From Spirochaetales bacterium (GTDB lineage: Bacteria > Spirochaetota > Spirochaetia > UBA9216), in contig JAEKNX010000002.1 in NCBI GenBank assembly GCA_016839055.1, positions 248,001 to 312,000 of the forward strand: a stretch of DNA of 64,000 nucleotides, written 5' to 3'. Both the position numbers and the translations under genes were made by a program. This document shows, piece by piece, positions 1 through 6,433 of the stretch (the first letter of the stretch is position 1; each line of letters starts with the position of its first letter). A model generated the notes under the pieces. It had not been told where the DNA came from. It saw nothing but the letters and a program-made list of their open reading frames with translations, and ran no database searches.

Positions 1-499
1 CCCTTATCATGTCCTTAGAGTTTCCCCAGGCTTTTGGTGCCCGGTTCATGTGAAAGGCAATCGGAAAGAGAATAACCGGAGAGCCCGTGTCTTCCATCAG
101 CCGAAGGGCCCAGGTGAGATATTTATCCCAGTGTTTCTCGTTGAGGCCGTGTAGGAGAATTGTTGCCCTGTCAAAGACTGCGGGGCCTGATGGCTTGAAC
201 ACAGGTATCCGAAAATGACTGTTCTCATGAACCTGTTTGTCAGATTTCTCGAGTGTTCCGAATATTAGATCCTTGCTGTATTGATTGTTCTCCACGTAGT
301 ATTTCAGCAGGGAAGTGAAGGCGCTGCCCTTGCCCGAATAGTCGCCGGTATCCGGGTAGACATAGTCGGATGCACTCGTGAAGGGTAATGACTGAATCTC
401 AAATTCCTTATGTCCTTCAATGTTGACAATGGTTGATGATTTAGATATATCGAAAAGCTGCGAGAGAGTCTTGAAATCCTCAACGTAGTTATTATTCAT
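1..499 (-). CDS. DUF6051-like alpha/beta hydrolase, partial (C-terminus outside window)
   Basis: The reading frame is open from ATG at 499 to the window edge (166 codons, no stop). The visible part starts MNNNYVEDFKTLSQ and contains an HGLNEKHWDKY segment followed by a hydrophobic strand ending FPIAFHMNRAP, which resembles the oxyanion/first-strand region of DUF6051-type predicted alpha/beta hydrolases. The nucleophile and the catalytic His lie beyond the window. It overlaps the upstream MerR gene by 8 nt (ATGAATAA), so the two are probably translationally coupled and the regulator may control this enzyme. The family call is from memory of the motif; the substrate is unknown. Confidence 0.55.
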   Translation of the reverse strand, partial: MNNNYVEDFKTLSQLFDISKSSTIVNIEGHKEFEIQSLPFTSASDYVYPDTGDYSGKGSAFTSLLKYYVENNQYSKDLIFGTLEKSDKQVHENSHFRIPVFKPSGPAVFDRATILLHGLNEKHWDKYLTWALRLMEDTGSPVILFPIAFHMNRAPKAWGNSKDMIR

Positions 500-1211
500 C
501 CTGTTCCTCTATCTTTTTACGTCTTATATTTTTTTCTTTTATGAATGTGATTTGTTTTTTTTGTTTCTTCAGTAGGTCTTCCCACCGTTTGATTCCGCTT
601 TTCAGCTGTTCGGTTTTTTCAAACAGCCTGGAAATTTCTTCTTCCATGAGGCGCAGCTTTAATTCAGTATCAGCCGCGGCGTGATCTGCAAAATTATCTT
701 TAATGCTGACAAAATCCCGAAAGTAATCGGAGATTGTCTTTATTTCATCCAGGCTGTATCCGAACAGCTGAAGATCTTTTATCAGCTTGCAGAAGAGGAT
801 GTAATGATCTCTGTAGAGTCTGAATCCGCCCTGGCTCCTGAGATCTGGCTCAATAATTCCCTTTTCTTCCCAGTGTTTTATTGTCCTGGTGCTTATGCCT
901 AGGCTGTCGGCCAGGGCTCCTACGGTAAGATAGTTATCTTTTCCGTTTAGCCGGCTTTTCTCTATATCAGGATCAGATGGAAGTCCGACTTTCTTTATGA
1001 TCTTCTTTATTTCCTCTATTCCGTAACCAAGGCCTATAAGTGTTGATATCTTTTTGATGGTCTCCAGGCTGGTATCCGAGAAAATGGGCGTAGAATCACC
1101 GGCGAAGCCCTCTGGAACAAGGATTCCCGACTCAATCCATTCTTTTAATGTTGCCGCGTCAATTCCGCTTTTTTTAGTTAATTCGTCAAGATGAAATAAA
1201 TTTGTATTCAA
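492..1211 (-). CDS. Double MerR-type transcriptional regulator
   Basis: This cytoplasmic regulator carries two MerR-like winged helix-turn-helix domains in tandem. The first covers about residues 5-80 (LDELTKKSGIDAATLKEWIE) and the second about residues 93-165 (LTVGALADSLGISTRTIKHW, then GGFRLYRDH). A charged coiled-coil helix (residues 185-235) probably dimerises it. No Cys-rich metal site or obvious effector domain follows. The frame stays open to a TTG at 1232, but I prefer TTG at 1211 because an AGGTG lies 4 nt upstream and the longer version has no Shine-Dalgarno. The 3' end overlaps the partial hydrolase gene by 8 nt. The ligand is unknown. Confidence 0.8.
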   Translation of the reverse strand: MNTNLFHLDELTKKSGIDAATLKEWIESGILVPEGFAGDSTPIFSDTSLETIKKISTLIGLGYGIEEIKKIIKKVGLPSDPDIEKSRLNGKDNYLTVGALADSLGISTRTIKHWEEKGIIEPDLRSQGGFRLYRDHYILFCKLIKDLQLFGYSLDEIKTISDYFRDFVSIKDNFADHAAADTELKLRLMEEEISRLFEKTEQLKSGIKRWEDLLKKQKKQITFIKEKNIRRKKIEEQDE

Positions 1212-1222
1212 TAAGCACCTGC

Positions 1223-1260
1223 ACGTATACAATGGATATAAAACATGTAAAAGTATACGT
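1223..1260. promoter_or_regulatory. Inverted repeat upstream of double-MerR gene, candidate autoregulatory operator
   Basis: ACGTATAC (1223-1230) and its exact reverse complement GTATACGT (1253-1260) are separated by 22 bp and sit just 5' of the preferred TTG start. A weak promoter may lie inside (TTTACA near 1246-1251, TATACG near 1223-1228 on the minus strand). MerR proteins usually bind dyads at their own promoter, so autoregulation is the natural reading, but binding is inferred. Confidence 0.4.
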
Positions 1261-1374
1261 ATAGGTTAGTAGTAGATCGTCGGAATGTCAACGAAAATAA
1301 CCTGCCCAGCGGGGCTAAACCTGACAAATTCTTGGCGCTTCCGGATCGAAGGCATTCTATTGCAGCAGAGATGT

Positions 1375-1401
1375 AAAAACCTAATAGAGAAGACAGGTTT
1401 C
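1375..1401 (-). terminator. Weak candidate terminator of the biotin-uptake operon
   Basis: On the minus strand, AAACCT and AGGTTT flank a loop of about 12 nt and end in a short T-run, immediately after the ecfT stop. The stem is short, so termination is uncertain. The rest of 1233-1402 shows no gene. Confidence 0.3.
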
Positions 1402-1402
1402 C

Positions 1403-2068
1403 TCATTGATCATCTTCTATTTTTCCTCTTTTTAAAGTGATTGTTTTTTTCTGGTTGCAGCCGTAGCCTCTGGAGTAATAGGCGTCGGCCATTTCATCTG
1501 ATTTTATTAAAAGGTTGATAAGAAGCGGTATCGAGGTCAGCTTCAGGGTTCGCATCGGGTTTTTTCCTGGCCGGAAGCCCCGCGAGTATTTAGCTTCTTT
1601 AAGTTCTCCGGCTGTCTTGAAAATAAGGGGTAGAAAGGCCATTGTCATGGAAATGAGCTCAGCTATGCGATCTTCGTTGATTAAGGGGACTGGGCGCAGA
1701 ATCTTTCCGACGGCTTTTTTAAAGTCGGATAGTTTTGTGGTTGAATAAAAAATAAGACCCGCGAAAAGCATTACAAGCAGTCCCGAGCTTAAGGCTGCCC
1801 CTTCCATAACCGAACCGGTGACGGCTTTTACGACTCCGGAGATTCCGAAGAAGATGTAGAGTTTCCACATGCCCGGCAGCCCGGCGGCGGCCTTCCCTGA
1901 GATTAGGAAAAGCGGAATGAAGACCGGAGGAAGCAGGAAAACAAAGGGGGGAGGAATGAGGGCAGCCGAGACGCAGACTGCAATCAGAGCGCCTGTTTTT
2001 AACAGGGGATTAAGTCTGCCAATCGGGCTGCTGCACGGGATATATTCAAAGAGATAGGATTCTCTCAT
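1403..2068 (-). CDS. bioN: Energy-coupling-factor transporter transmembrane subunit (EcfT, BioN-like)
   Basis: The 221-residue protein is a predicted inner-membrane T component of an ECF vitamin importer. It has four to five hydrophobic segments (residues about 27-60, 68-85, 92-108, 140-158, 170-190). The C-terminal half has the two short Arg-containing coupling motifs typical of EcfT, seen as KYSRGF and YYSRGYG, which contact the ATPase. Its start overlaps the stop of the ATPase gene by 4 nt. As the last gene of birA-bioY-bioM-bioN, it should couple ATP hydrolysis to biotin uptake through BioY. Confidence 0.88.
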   Translation of the reverse strand: MRESYLFEYIPCSSPIGRLNPLLKTGALIAVCVSAALIPPPFVFLLPPVFIPLFLISGKAAAGLPGMWKLYIFFGISGVVKAVTGSVMEGAALSSGLLVMLFAGLIFYSTTKLSDFKKAVGKILRPVPLINEDRIAELISMTMAFLPLIFKTAGELKEAKYSRGFRPGKNPMRTLKLTSIPLLINLLIKSDEMADAYYSRGYGCNQKKTITLKRGKIEDDQ

Positions 2069-2829
2069 GAAGTCTCATCCAGCCAGGTCATCCTTTTATG
2101 ATTCATGTGAGAAGGCACCCTCAGCCCGAAGGCTGCCGCGTCTTTCAGAATTTCAGCCGGAACGCCCGAGCAGACAACCTGCCCCCCGGCCATTATTACG
2201 AGCCTGTCGGCATGAGCAAGCACTTTTTCAAGGTCATGGGTTATTACAATTATCGTCTTTTTCTGGTTGTGCAGGGTAAGCATCTTGTGAAGCAGCATCC
2301 TTACCCCTCGATAATCGAGGCCGGCAAAGGGTTCGTCGAAGACTATCAGCTCAGGCTCCATAGACAGGACTCCGGCAATGGCGGTCTTTTTTTTCTCACC
2401 GCCGGAGAGCCGGTGAGGAGATTCATCGAGAATCGCGGAAAGATCCATCGCATCCGAGGCCTCTTTAACTCTCCTCTCGATCTCCTCGTTCGAGAGGCCG
2501 AGATTCTCGGGTCCGAACGCTATATCCTCACTGACAGTCTGGGCCACAAGCTGGGTGTCGGAGTTTTGAAAGACGAGTCCCACCTTTCGGCGGGCGGCCC
2601 TAGTATCCACGGCTACCGAGGTTCCGTCAATATAAACTATTCCGCTCGTCGGGCTGAGAATTCCGTTGAGGTGTTTCATCAGCACCGTCTTGCCGCTCCC
2701 GTTTTCCCCGCCTATTACGGTGAAAGATTCTCTGGGAATTGAAAGACTGACCCCTGTGAGAGCGGTATGGCCGCTCTGAAACTTATGAGTAAGCTCCTTT
2801 ATTTCAACCAGCGGGGTATCTCTGCTCAT
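2065..2829 (-). CDS. bioM: ECF transporter ATPase (BioM-like)
   Basis: This 254-residue ABC ATPase has Walker A GGENGSGKT near residue 40, Q-loop VGLVFQNSD, signature LSGGEKKKTAIAG near residue 142, Walker B LIVFDEPFAGLD and a switch His in VITHD. These match CbiO/EcfA-type ATPases of vitamin importers. It lies between bioY (1-nt TAATG overlap) and ecfT (4-nt overlap), which implies a dedicated biotin ECF module rather than a shared group II module. There is only one ATPase gene here, so a homodimer is expected, as in BioMNY systems. Confidence 0.9.
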   Translation of the reverse strand: MSRDTPLVEIKELTHKFQSGHTALTGVSLSIPRESFTVIGGENGSGKTVLMKHLNGILSPTSGIVYIDGTSVAVDTRAARRKVGLVFQNSDTQLVAQTVSEDIAFGPENLGLSNEEIERRVKEASDAMDLSAILDESPHRLSGGEKKKTAIAGVLSMEPELIVFDEPFAGLDYRGVRMLLHKMLTLHNQKKTIIVITHDLEKVLAHADRLVIMAGGQVVCSGVPAEILKDAAAFGLRVPSHMNHKRMTWLDETS

Positions 2830-3392
2830 TATCTGCCTCTTACCGGCAATAGTTCCGGGGCTCTTTTAACCAGAGCAAGCCGGATTGCAATAGCCGCGGC
2901 CGCTTTTAACGCGTCGCCGGGCAGGAAGGGCAGCATTCCGGCAGATAATGCCTGGTTCCATTCGAGGCCGAGCCTCCATTTGAGCCACGGCACTCCGAAT
3001 GCGTAGAGCAGCAGACTGCCAGCGGCAACTGCCATCACGTCCCGGAAAGGGAAGCGAAGTCTTCCTATCGCCGATGAATCATGCGAGATGAACCCGCATA
3101 CAAGGGCCGCAGGAATGTAACCGATTAAAAACCCTCCTGTGGGACCTGCAAAGACGGCCGGTCCGCTGCCTCCCGCAAAGACCGGAAGCCCGGACATGCC
3201 TATAATCAGATAGACCAGCACCGACAGGCTTCCGGCGGCGGGACCCAGAAGAAGGGCCGAGAGCAGCAGGAAGAGGGTTGTCAGGCTAATAGGCACGGGC
3301 CCTATAGGTATCCTTATGAATGCTCCGGCGGCCATGAGGGCCGCAAATAGAGCGATTGCAAGATTGCGTTTTAATGCGTTTCTGTCAGACAT
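2829..3392 (-). CDS. bioY: Biotin-binding S component BioY
   Basis: The 187-residue protein has about six membrane segments and the BioY hallmarks: an N-terminal amphipathic stretch with IPIGPVPISLTTLFLLL, a Gly-rich loop (GGSGPAVFAGPTGGFLIGY) and a C-terminal segment ending in the cytoplasm (LPGDALKAAAA). BioY captures biotin in the membrane and delivers it with BioM and BioN. It overlaps birA by 8 nt. Biotin biosynthesis genes are not visible in the window. Biotin made available here would serve acetyl-CoA carboxylase, which feeds the fatty-acid genes further downstream. Confidence 0.93.
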   Translation of the reverse strand: MSDRNALKRNLAIALFAALMAAGAFIRIPIGPVPISLTTLFLLLSALLLGPAAGSLSVLVYLIIGMSGLPVFAGGSGPAVFAGPTGGFLIGYIPAALVCGFISHDSSAIGRLRFPFRDVMAVAAGSLLLYAFGVPWLKWRLGLEWNQALSAGMLPFLPGDALKAAAAIAIRLALVKRAPELLPVRGR

Positions 3393-4347
3393 AACTGTAA
3401 TCTTCTCCTCTGTAAATTGATATAAGGTTCTCTCGGCCGGTTTTAATTAACAATGCTCCGGTAGAATCGAGGTCAACCGCTTTTCCGATTTTTTCTATGC
3501 CATCGTGTTTGATAATTACATCACGTCCGAGGGTTTCCATATTTTTTCTGCATTTATTTGTAATTTGCTCCATGATCTCAGAGTCTGTCGTGGAAAACAG
3601 GGAATCAGTCTCCTGTATTGTTTCGAGAAGACAGGAGAGAAGATCCTTAATTGAGACGGCCCTGCCTGTGAGCTGCATTATGCTCACGGCGTTCTCCGGG
3701 AGAGCTTCCGCGCTGATGTTCACGTTCACCCCAATCCCTGTGCTGATGCCCGATACCGTGAATAGCTCACCGCTGAAGCTTGTGAGCAGGCCGGAGAGTT
3801 TTCTGCCTTCTATCGTAACCTCATTCGGCCAGCGGACTTGCGCCGGGATATCAAAAAGATTTCGGATTGTTTCGGCAACCGTTGCAGTCAAGGCAGTGCA
3901 GTAGATGCCGGCCGAGAGCAGGGGAAGGGGGCGCGTTCTGATCCTGGTGAAATAGAGGCCGCCGGAAGGAGAGTTCCATCTGCCGCCTTCCCGGCTGATT
4001 CCGGCAGTCTGCATTCCGGCAATTATTGTTGTTCCGTCGGAACAGCCGTTTTCAAGGAGTAATCGCGCCTTCTTCATGGTTGAATCAAGTTCATCGAAGT
4101 ACCTGATGCTCTCATCATGCCGATTGAGTTCTCGAGGAAGTGGTTTGTCGGTCAGAGCCTTGAGCCAATAGCCCGAGCGGCTTGATTCGATATTGTATCC
4201 GTCCTGTTTGAGTCTGTTTACAGTTTTCCATACAGCGACCCTTGAGACGCCGAGATTCTCAGCCAACTCCTCTCCTGAAACAGGTTTATCGGCGTTCTTG
4301 AGTATGTTAATTATTGAATCTATACTCTGCGTTTTCTCGTTAACCAT
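3385..4347 (-). CDS. birA: Bifunctional biotin-protein ligase / biotin operon repressor BirA
   Basis: The protein attaches biotin to carboxylase carriers and, as biotinyl-AMP holorepressor, binds DNA. Residues 10-65 form a winged helix (SGEELAENLGVSRVAVWKT). The ligase domain follows, with GGRWNSPSGGLYF, RWPNEV and RKLSGLL, the last supplying the conserved Lys. The C-terminal SH3-like domain spans about residues 270-320. Two deviations are visible: the usual GRGRRG adenylate loop reads GISREG, and WPND reads WPNE. The key Arg of the loop is kept. It is the first gene of the biotin operon and its start codon lies inside a palindromic operator, so autorepression is very likely. Confidence 0.92.
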   Translation of the reverse strand: MVNEKTQSIDSIINILKNADKPVSGEELAENLGVSRVAVWKTVNRLKQDGYNIESSRSGYWLKALTDKPLPRELNRHDESIRYFDELDSTMKKARLLLENGCSDGTTIIAGMQTAGISREGGRWNSPSGGLYFTRIRTRPLPLLSAGIYCTALTATVAETIRNLFDIPAQVRWPNEVTIEGRKLSGLLTSFSGELFTVSGISTGIGVNVNISAEALPENAVSIMQLTGRAVSIKDLLSCLLETIQETDSLFSTTDSEIMEQITNKCRKNMETLGRDVIIKHDGIEKIGKAVDLDSTGALLIKTGRENLISIYRGEDYSYV

Positions 4348-4368
4348 ATAATTATGGCAGGTTAACGA
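4337..4368. promoter_or_regulatory. BirA operator
   Basis: A perfect 9-bp inverted repeat, TCGTTAACC (4337-4345) and GGTTAACGA (4360-4368), is separated by 14 bp. This matches the known BirA site layout (TTGTWAACC, a spacer of about 14-16 bp, GGTTWACAA). It overlaps both the birA start codon and the -10 of the proposed promoter, as expected for repression by holo-BirA. Confidence 0.88.
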
Positions 4369-4387
4369 AAAGTTTGGTCTATGTCAA
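4359..4387 (-). promoter_or_regulatory. birA-bioYMN promoter
   Basis: On the minus strand a perfect -35 TTGACA (4387-4382) is followed after 17 bp by TAACCT (4364-4359). The -35 lies in the last codons and stop of mobB, and the -10 lies inside the BirA palindrome. The -10 is a weak match, which suits a repressor-controlled promoter. Confidence 0.5.
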
Positions 4388-4906
4388 CAGTTCGGTTAGA
4401 AAATCTGCAGCTGCTATAATGTCATCACGGTGAATCAGCCTGATCCCTGTTGCCGGGTCATTATCCTTCAGGAGCTCGTCTTTTAAGCCGGTTTTTCCGT
4501 AGACAATGATGTCGGCCCCGGAGGCGGGGTTCTTCATCTCCTCCGGTAGGGAAGCCGTTCCCGTCACCTCGATTCGTATAGAGTTAAGGGCCTTGAACCC
4601 TTCGGCAATGATGAATTCCGAATCGGAGAAAAGCCTGATGAGTTCTTCTGCGTCTTTTAGCGGGTTATGGCGGAAGATTGTCATTGAGTTGTTCGCGTTT
4701 AGGCAGACCGCGTCCGCGCCGGAATTATAAAAGCGGAGGCTGTCGCTGCCTTCCCTGTCAATGAATAAATCCTGATGTGAGTTCTTCGCCGCGGATACCC
4801 TTTGGCCTCGGGCGGATAGTTCGGCGATAAGACGCTCACAGAAGGTTGTTTTTCCGCTGCCTGACCAGCCGGTAACTGAAACAATAATAGGGGTGTTTTT
4901 TTCCAT
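4379..4906 (-). CDS. mobB: Molybdopterin-guanine dinucleotide biosynthesis protein MobB
   Basis: This 175-residue P-loop GTPase has Walker A GWSGSGKTTF near residue 13, then AAKNSHQDLFIDREGSDS and a Walker B-like strand FIIAEGFK, the layout of MobB. It assists MobA in attaching GMP to molybdopterin, which implies that the organism has molybdo- or tungsto-enzymes elsewhere. No other Moco gene is in the window. It is divergent from the THEP1 gene with only 21 bp between start codons. There is no Shine-Dalgarno; a TATAAT lies exactly 5 nt before ATG, so the mRNA is probably leaderless. The birA promoter lies at its 3' end. Confidence 0.85.
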   Translation of the reverse strand: MEKNTPIIVSVTGWSGSGKTTFCERLIAELSARGQRVSAAKNSHQDLFIDREGSDSLRFYNSGADAVCLNANNSMTIFRHNPLKDAEELIRLFSDSEFIIAEGFKALNSIRIEVTGTASLPEEMKNPASGADIIVYGKTGLKDELLKDNDPATGIRLIHRDDIIAAADFLTELLT

Positions 4907-4927
4907 GACTTATTATATTATTCTAAA
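4907..4927. promoter_or_regulatory. Divergent leaderless promoter shared by mobB and THEP1 gene
   Basis: The 21-bp gap is almost all A/T. On the minus strand TATAAT (4917-4912) is followed by 5 nt and the mobB ATG, with a TTTACT -35 about 18 bp upstream inside the neighbouring gene. On the plus strand TATTAT (4916-4921) is followed by 6 nt and ATG at 4928. The two -10 elements share bases. Neither gene has a ribosome-binding site, so both transcripts should start at or next to the A of ATG. Confidence 0.6.
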
Positions 4928-5461
4928 ATGGCTTTAGTAAAGATAATAACCGGAGAAACGAATTCGGGAAAGACTACAATGGCGCTGCGACTCGAGGCTG
5001 AATATAGAAAGCGGGGGCAGAGGACTGCCGGATTCATCGCTGAGGCTGAATATGAAGACGATAGGAAATCATCCTATTATCTGCGCAATATTGAAGACGG
5101 CAGCAGGATGATTTCCGTAACCGAGAACCCGGGTTCGGTTCTTCCCGGCAAGAGCGGATTTTGTAGGTACGATTTCAGCAGATTCTATTTTTATACTCCT
5201 TCGTTTACCTATGCCGCCGAAAGAATCGACGAAATCATAGGAAGAGCATCGGGCTTGGCTCCGGATGTTGTTTTCATTGATGAGATAGGACCTCTGGAAT
5301 TGTCCGGTCAGGGACACTCTGCGGCGGTAGAAAGGCTGCTTAGCGAGTTCGGCGGCAGCCTTATATTGGTAATAAGGGAAGATCTTTTAGATAAATTTCT
5401 CGAAACACTGAATATTCAGACTGAGGATATCGAGATTATAAGGACTGCCCGAGAGTCTTAA
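4928..5461 (+). CDS. NTPase, THEP1 family
   Basis: A 177-residue protein with Walker A GETNSGKTTMA at residues 8-18 and a Walker B VVFIDEIGPLEL near residue 115, the diagnostic pair of the THEP1/KAP nucleoside-triphosphatase family (PF03266). Members hydrolyse ATP or GTP in vitro and some are nucleotide kinases; the role in the cell is unclear. The start is fixed because the next Met falls after the P-loop. Convergent with the following gene, sharing TTAA at the stops. Divergent partner of mobB, which hints at a nucleotide- or cofactor-related task. Confidence 0.82.
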   Translation: MALVKIITGETNSGKTTMALRLEAEYRKRGQRTAGFIAEAEYEDDRKSSYYLRNIEDGSRMISVTENPGSVLPGKSGFCRYDFSRFYFYTPSFTYAAERIDEIIGRASGLAPDVVFIDEIGPLELSGQGHSAAVERLLSEFGGSLILVIREDLLDKFLETLNIQTEDIEIIRTARES

Positions 5462-5700
5462 GTGTAGTAAGCTGCTTTCCGCTTACTGACCTTCATCCTG
5501 AATTCGCACCCGGCTATTGAGCACGCCATTTTGACTTCCGGTGCGGGATCTCCGGCCGATGTGACTACTACGACTCCCGAGTTGAGTTTTACCGAAACAT
5601 CGCTTACTTTAATGCTTATAAGTAAGGCTTTTCTGAGTTTCTCCGCTTTATAAGCAGTGAGTCCGTCTATTAGATATACATGTAATGTAGTTCGTGACAT
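5458..5700 (-). CDS. Small HMA-like (ferredoxin-fold) protein
   Basis: This 80-residue protein shows the beta-alpha-beta-beta-alpha-beta pattern of heavy-metal-associated domains (LHVYLIDGLTAYKAEKLRKA, then VSVKLNSGVVVVTS, then PEVKMACSIAGCEFRM). The metal-binding CxxC of that family is absent; the only two cysteines lie five residues apart in CSIAGC. It may therefore bind something else, or nothing. It has no Shine-Dalgarno and a near-consensus promoter placed for a leaderless mRNA. Its stop overlaps that of the THEP1 gene by 4 nt. Function unknown. Confidence 0.6.
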   Translation of the reverse strand: MSRTTLHVYLIDGLTAYKAEKLRKALLISIKVSDVSVKLNSGVVVVTSAGDPAPEVKMACSIAGCEFRMKVSKRKAAYYT

Positions 5701-5705
5701 AATTC

Positions 5706-5734
5706 ATAATATTTAAAACAACTTTCTATGTCAA
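5706..5734 (-). promoter_or_regulatory. Leaderless promoter of the HMA-like gene
   Basis: TTGACA (5734-5729), 17 bp, TATTAT (5711-5706), 5 nt, ATG (5700). The -35 is perfect and the -10 is 5/6. The expected transcription start coincides with the start codon, and no ribosome-binding site is present. Confidence 0.75.
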
Positions 5735-5818
5735 AAGGTATTTTTTATTATTTTCCCATTGAAATTATTCTTTCTAGGCGTTAAATTTGTATAATTGAGA
5801 TCTATTAGGAGAAGATAA

Positions 5819-6364
5819 ATGAAAAGAATGTTAATGATTGTATTAGCTCTTGTATCAGTGCTGTTAGTTTTTTCATGTGCTTCAGGCAAAGTAAGTGGAG
5901 TACCCGATTTTGTATTAAATCCTCCGATGGCAGATGATGTAATTTACGGAGTAGGTTACGGCAATCAGTCCAAACTTTCACTTTCAAAGACTGTTGCAGA
6001 GACAAATGCCAGGGCTGATATTGCCAGACAGATTGCAACAACAATCCAGGCTTCAGTGACTGATTATGCTCAGGAAGCAGGTGTTGATGATAATACTCAG
6101 CTAATCAGTTTTGTAGAATCAGTTACCCGTGAAATCACTGATCAGAAGCTCAGCGGAGCAAAACCAGTTAAATTTGAGCAGGATGATGACGGCGGTATCT
6201 GGGTGTTGATGCAGCTTGATAAAGGTGCTCTGGTAGCCGCGGCAGAGAAAGCGTTTGTAAGAAATGAGGACGCTGCTTTTGCAGAGTTTAAGGCTGCCGA
6301 TGCCCTTGCAAAACTTGATTATCAGCTGGAACATAATCCTACTGTATCAGAACCTGTAAAATAA
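5819..6364 (+). CDS. LPP20-family lipoprotein
   Basis: The 181-residue product has a lipoprotein signal peptide (residues 1-19, lipobox LVFSC with Cys20) and then an LPP20-like domain: YGVGYGNQSKLSLSKTVAET followed by the helix NARADIARQIATTIQA, which is typical of the family. It should be lipid-anchored in the envelope. It is preceded by AGGAG and followed by a strong hairpin before a second, larger relative, so the two form a tandem pair. The biochemical role of LPP20 proteins is not established. Confidence 0.8.
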   Translation: MKRMLMIVLALVSVLLVFSCASGKVSGVPDFVLNPPMADDVIYGVGYGNQSKLSLSKTVAETNARADIARQIATTIQASVTDYAQEAGVDDNTQLISFVESVTREITDQKLSGAKPVKFEQDDDGGIWVLMQLDKGALVAAAEKAFVRNEDAAFAEFKAADALAKLDYQLEHNPTVSEPVK

Positions 6365-6384
6365 TTTTTTAAAACTTGATTTTT

Positions 6385-6418
6385 GAAAGCTGATCAGAAT
6401 TTGATCAGCTTTCTTATT
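6385..6418 (+). terminator. Hairpin between the two LPP20-like genes
   Basis: A perfect 12-bp stem, GAAAGCTGATCA (6385-6396) and TGATCAGCTTTC (6402-6413), has a 5-nt loop and is followed by TTATTTG. It can act as a rho-independent or partial terminator, leaving the second gene with reduced or separate transcription. Confidence 0.65.
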
Positions 6419-6433
6419 TGAAACGGGGAAAAC

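Noticed and set aside
2098-2742. 214-codon plus-strand frame
   Set aside because: It lies entirely opposite bioM, which has all ABC motifs and overlaps its operon neighbours; the frame shows no domain.
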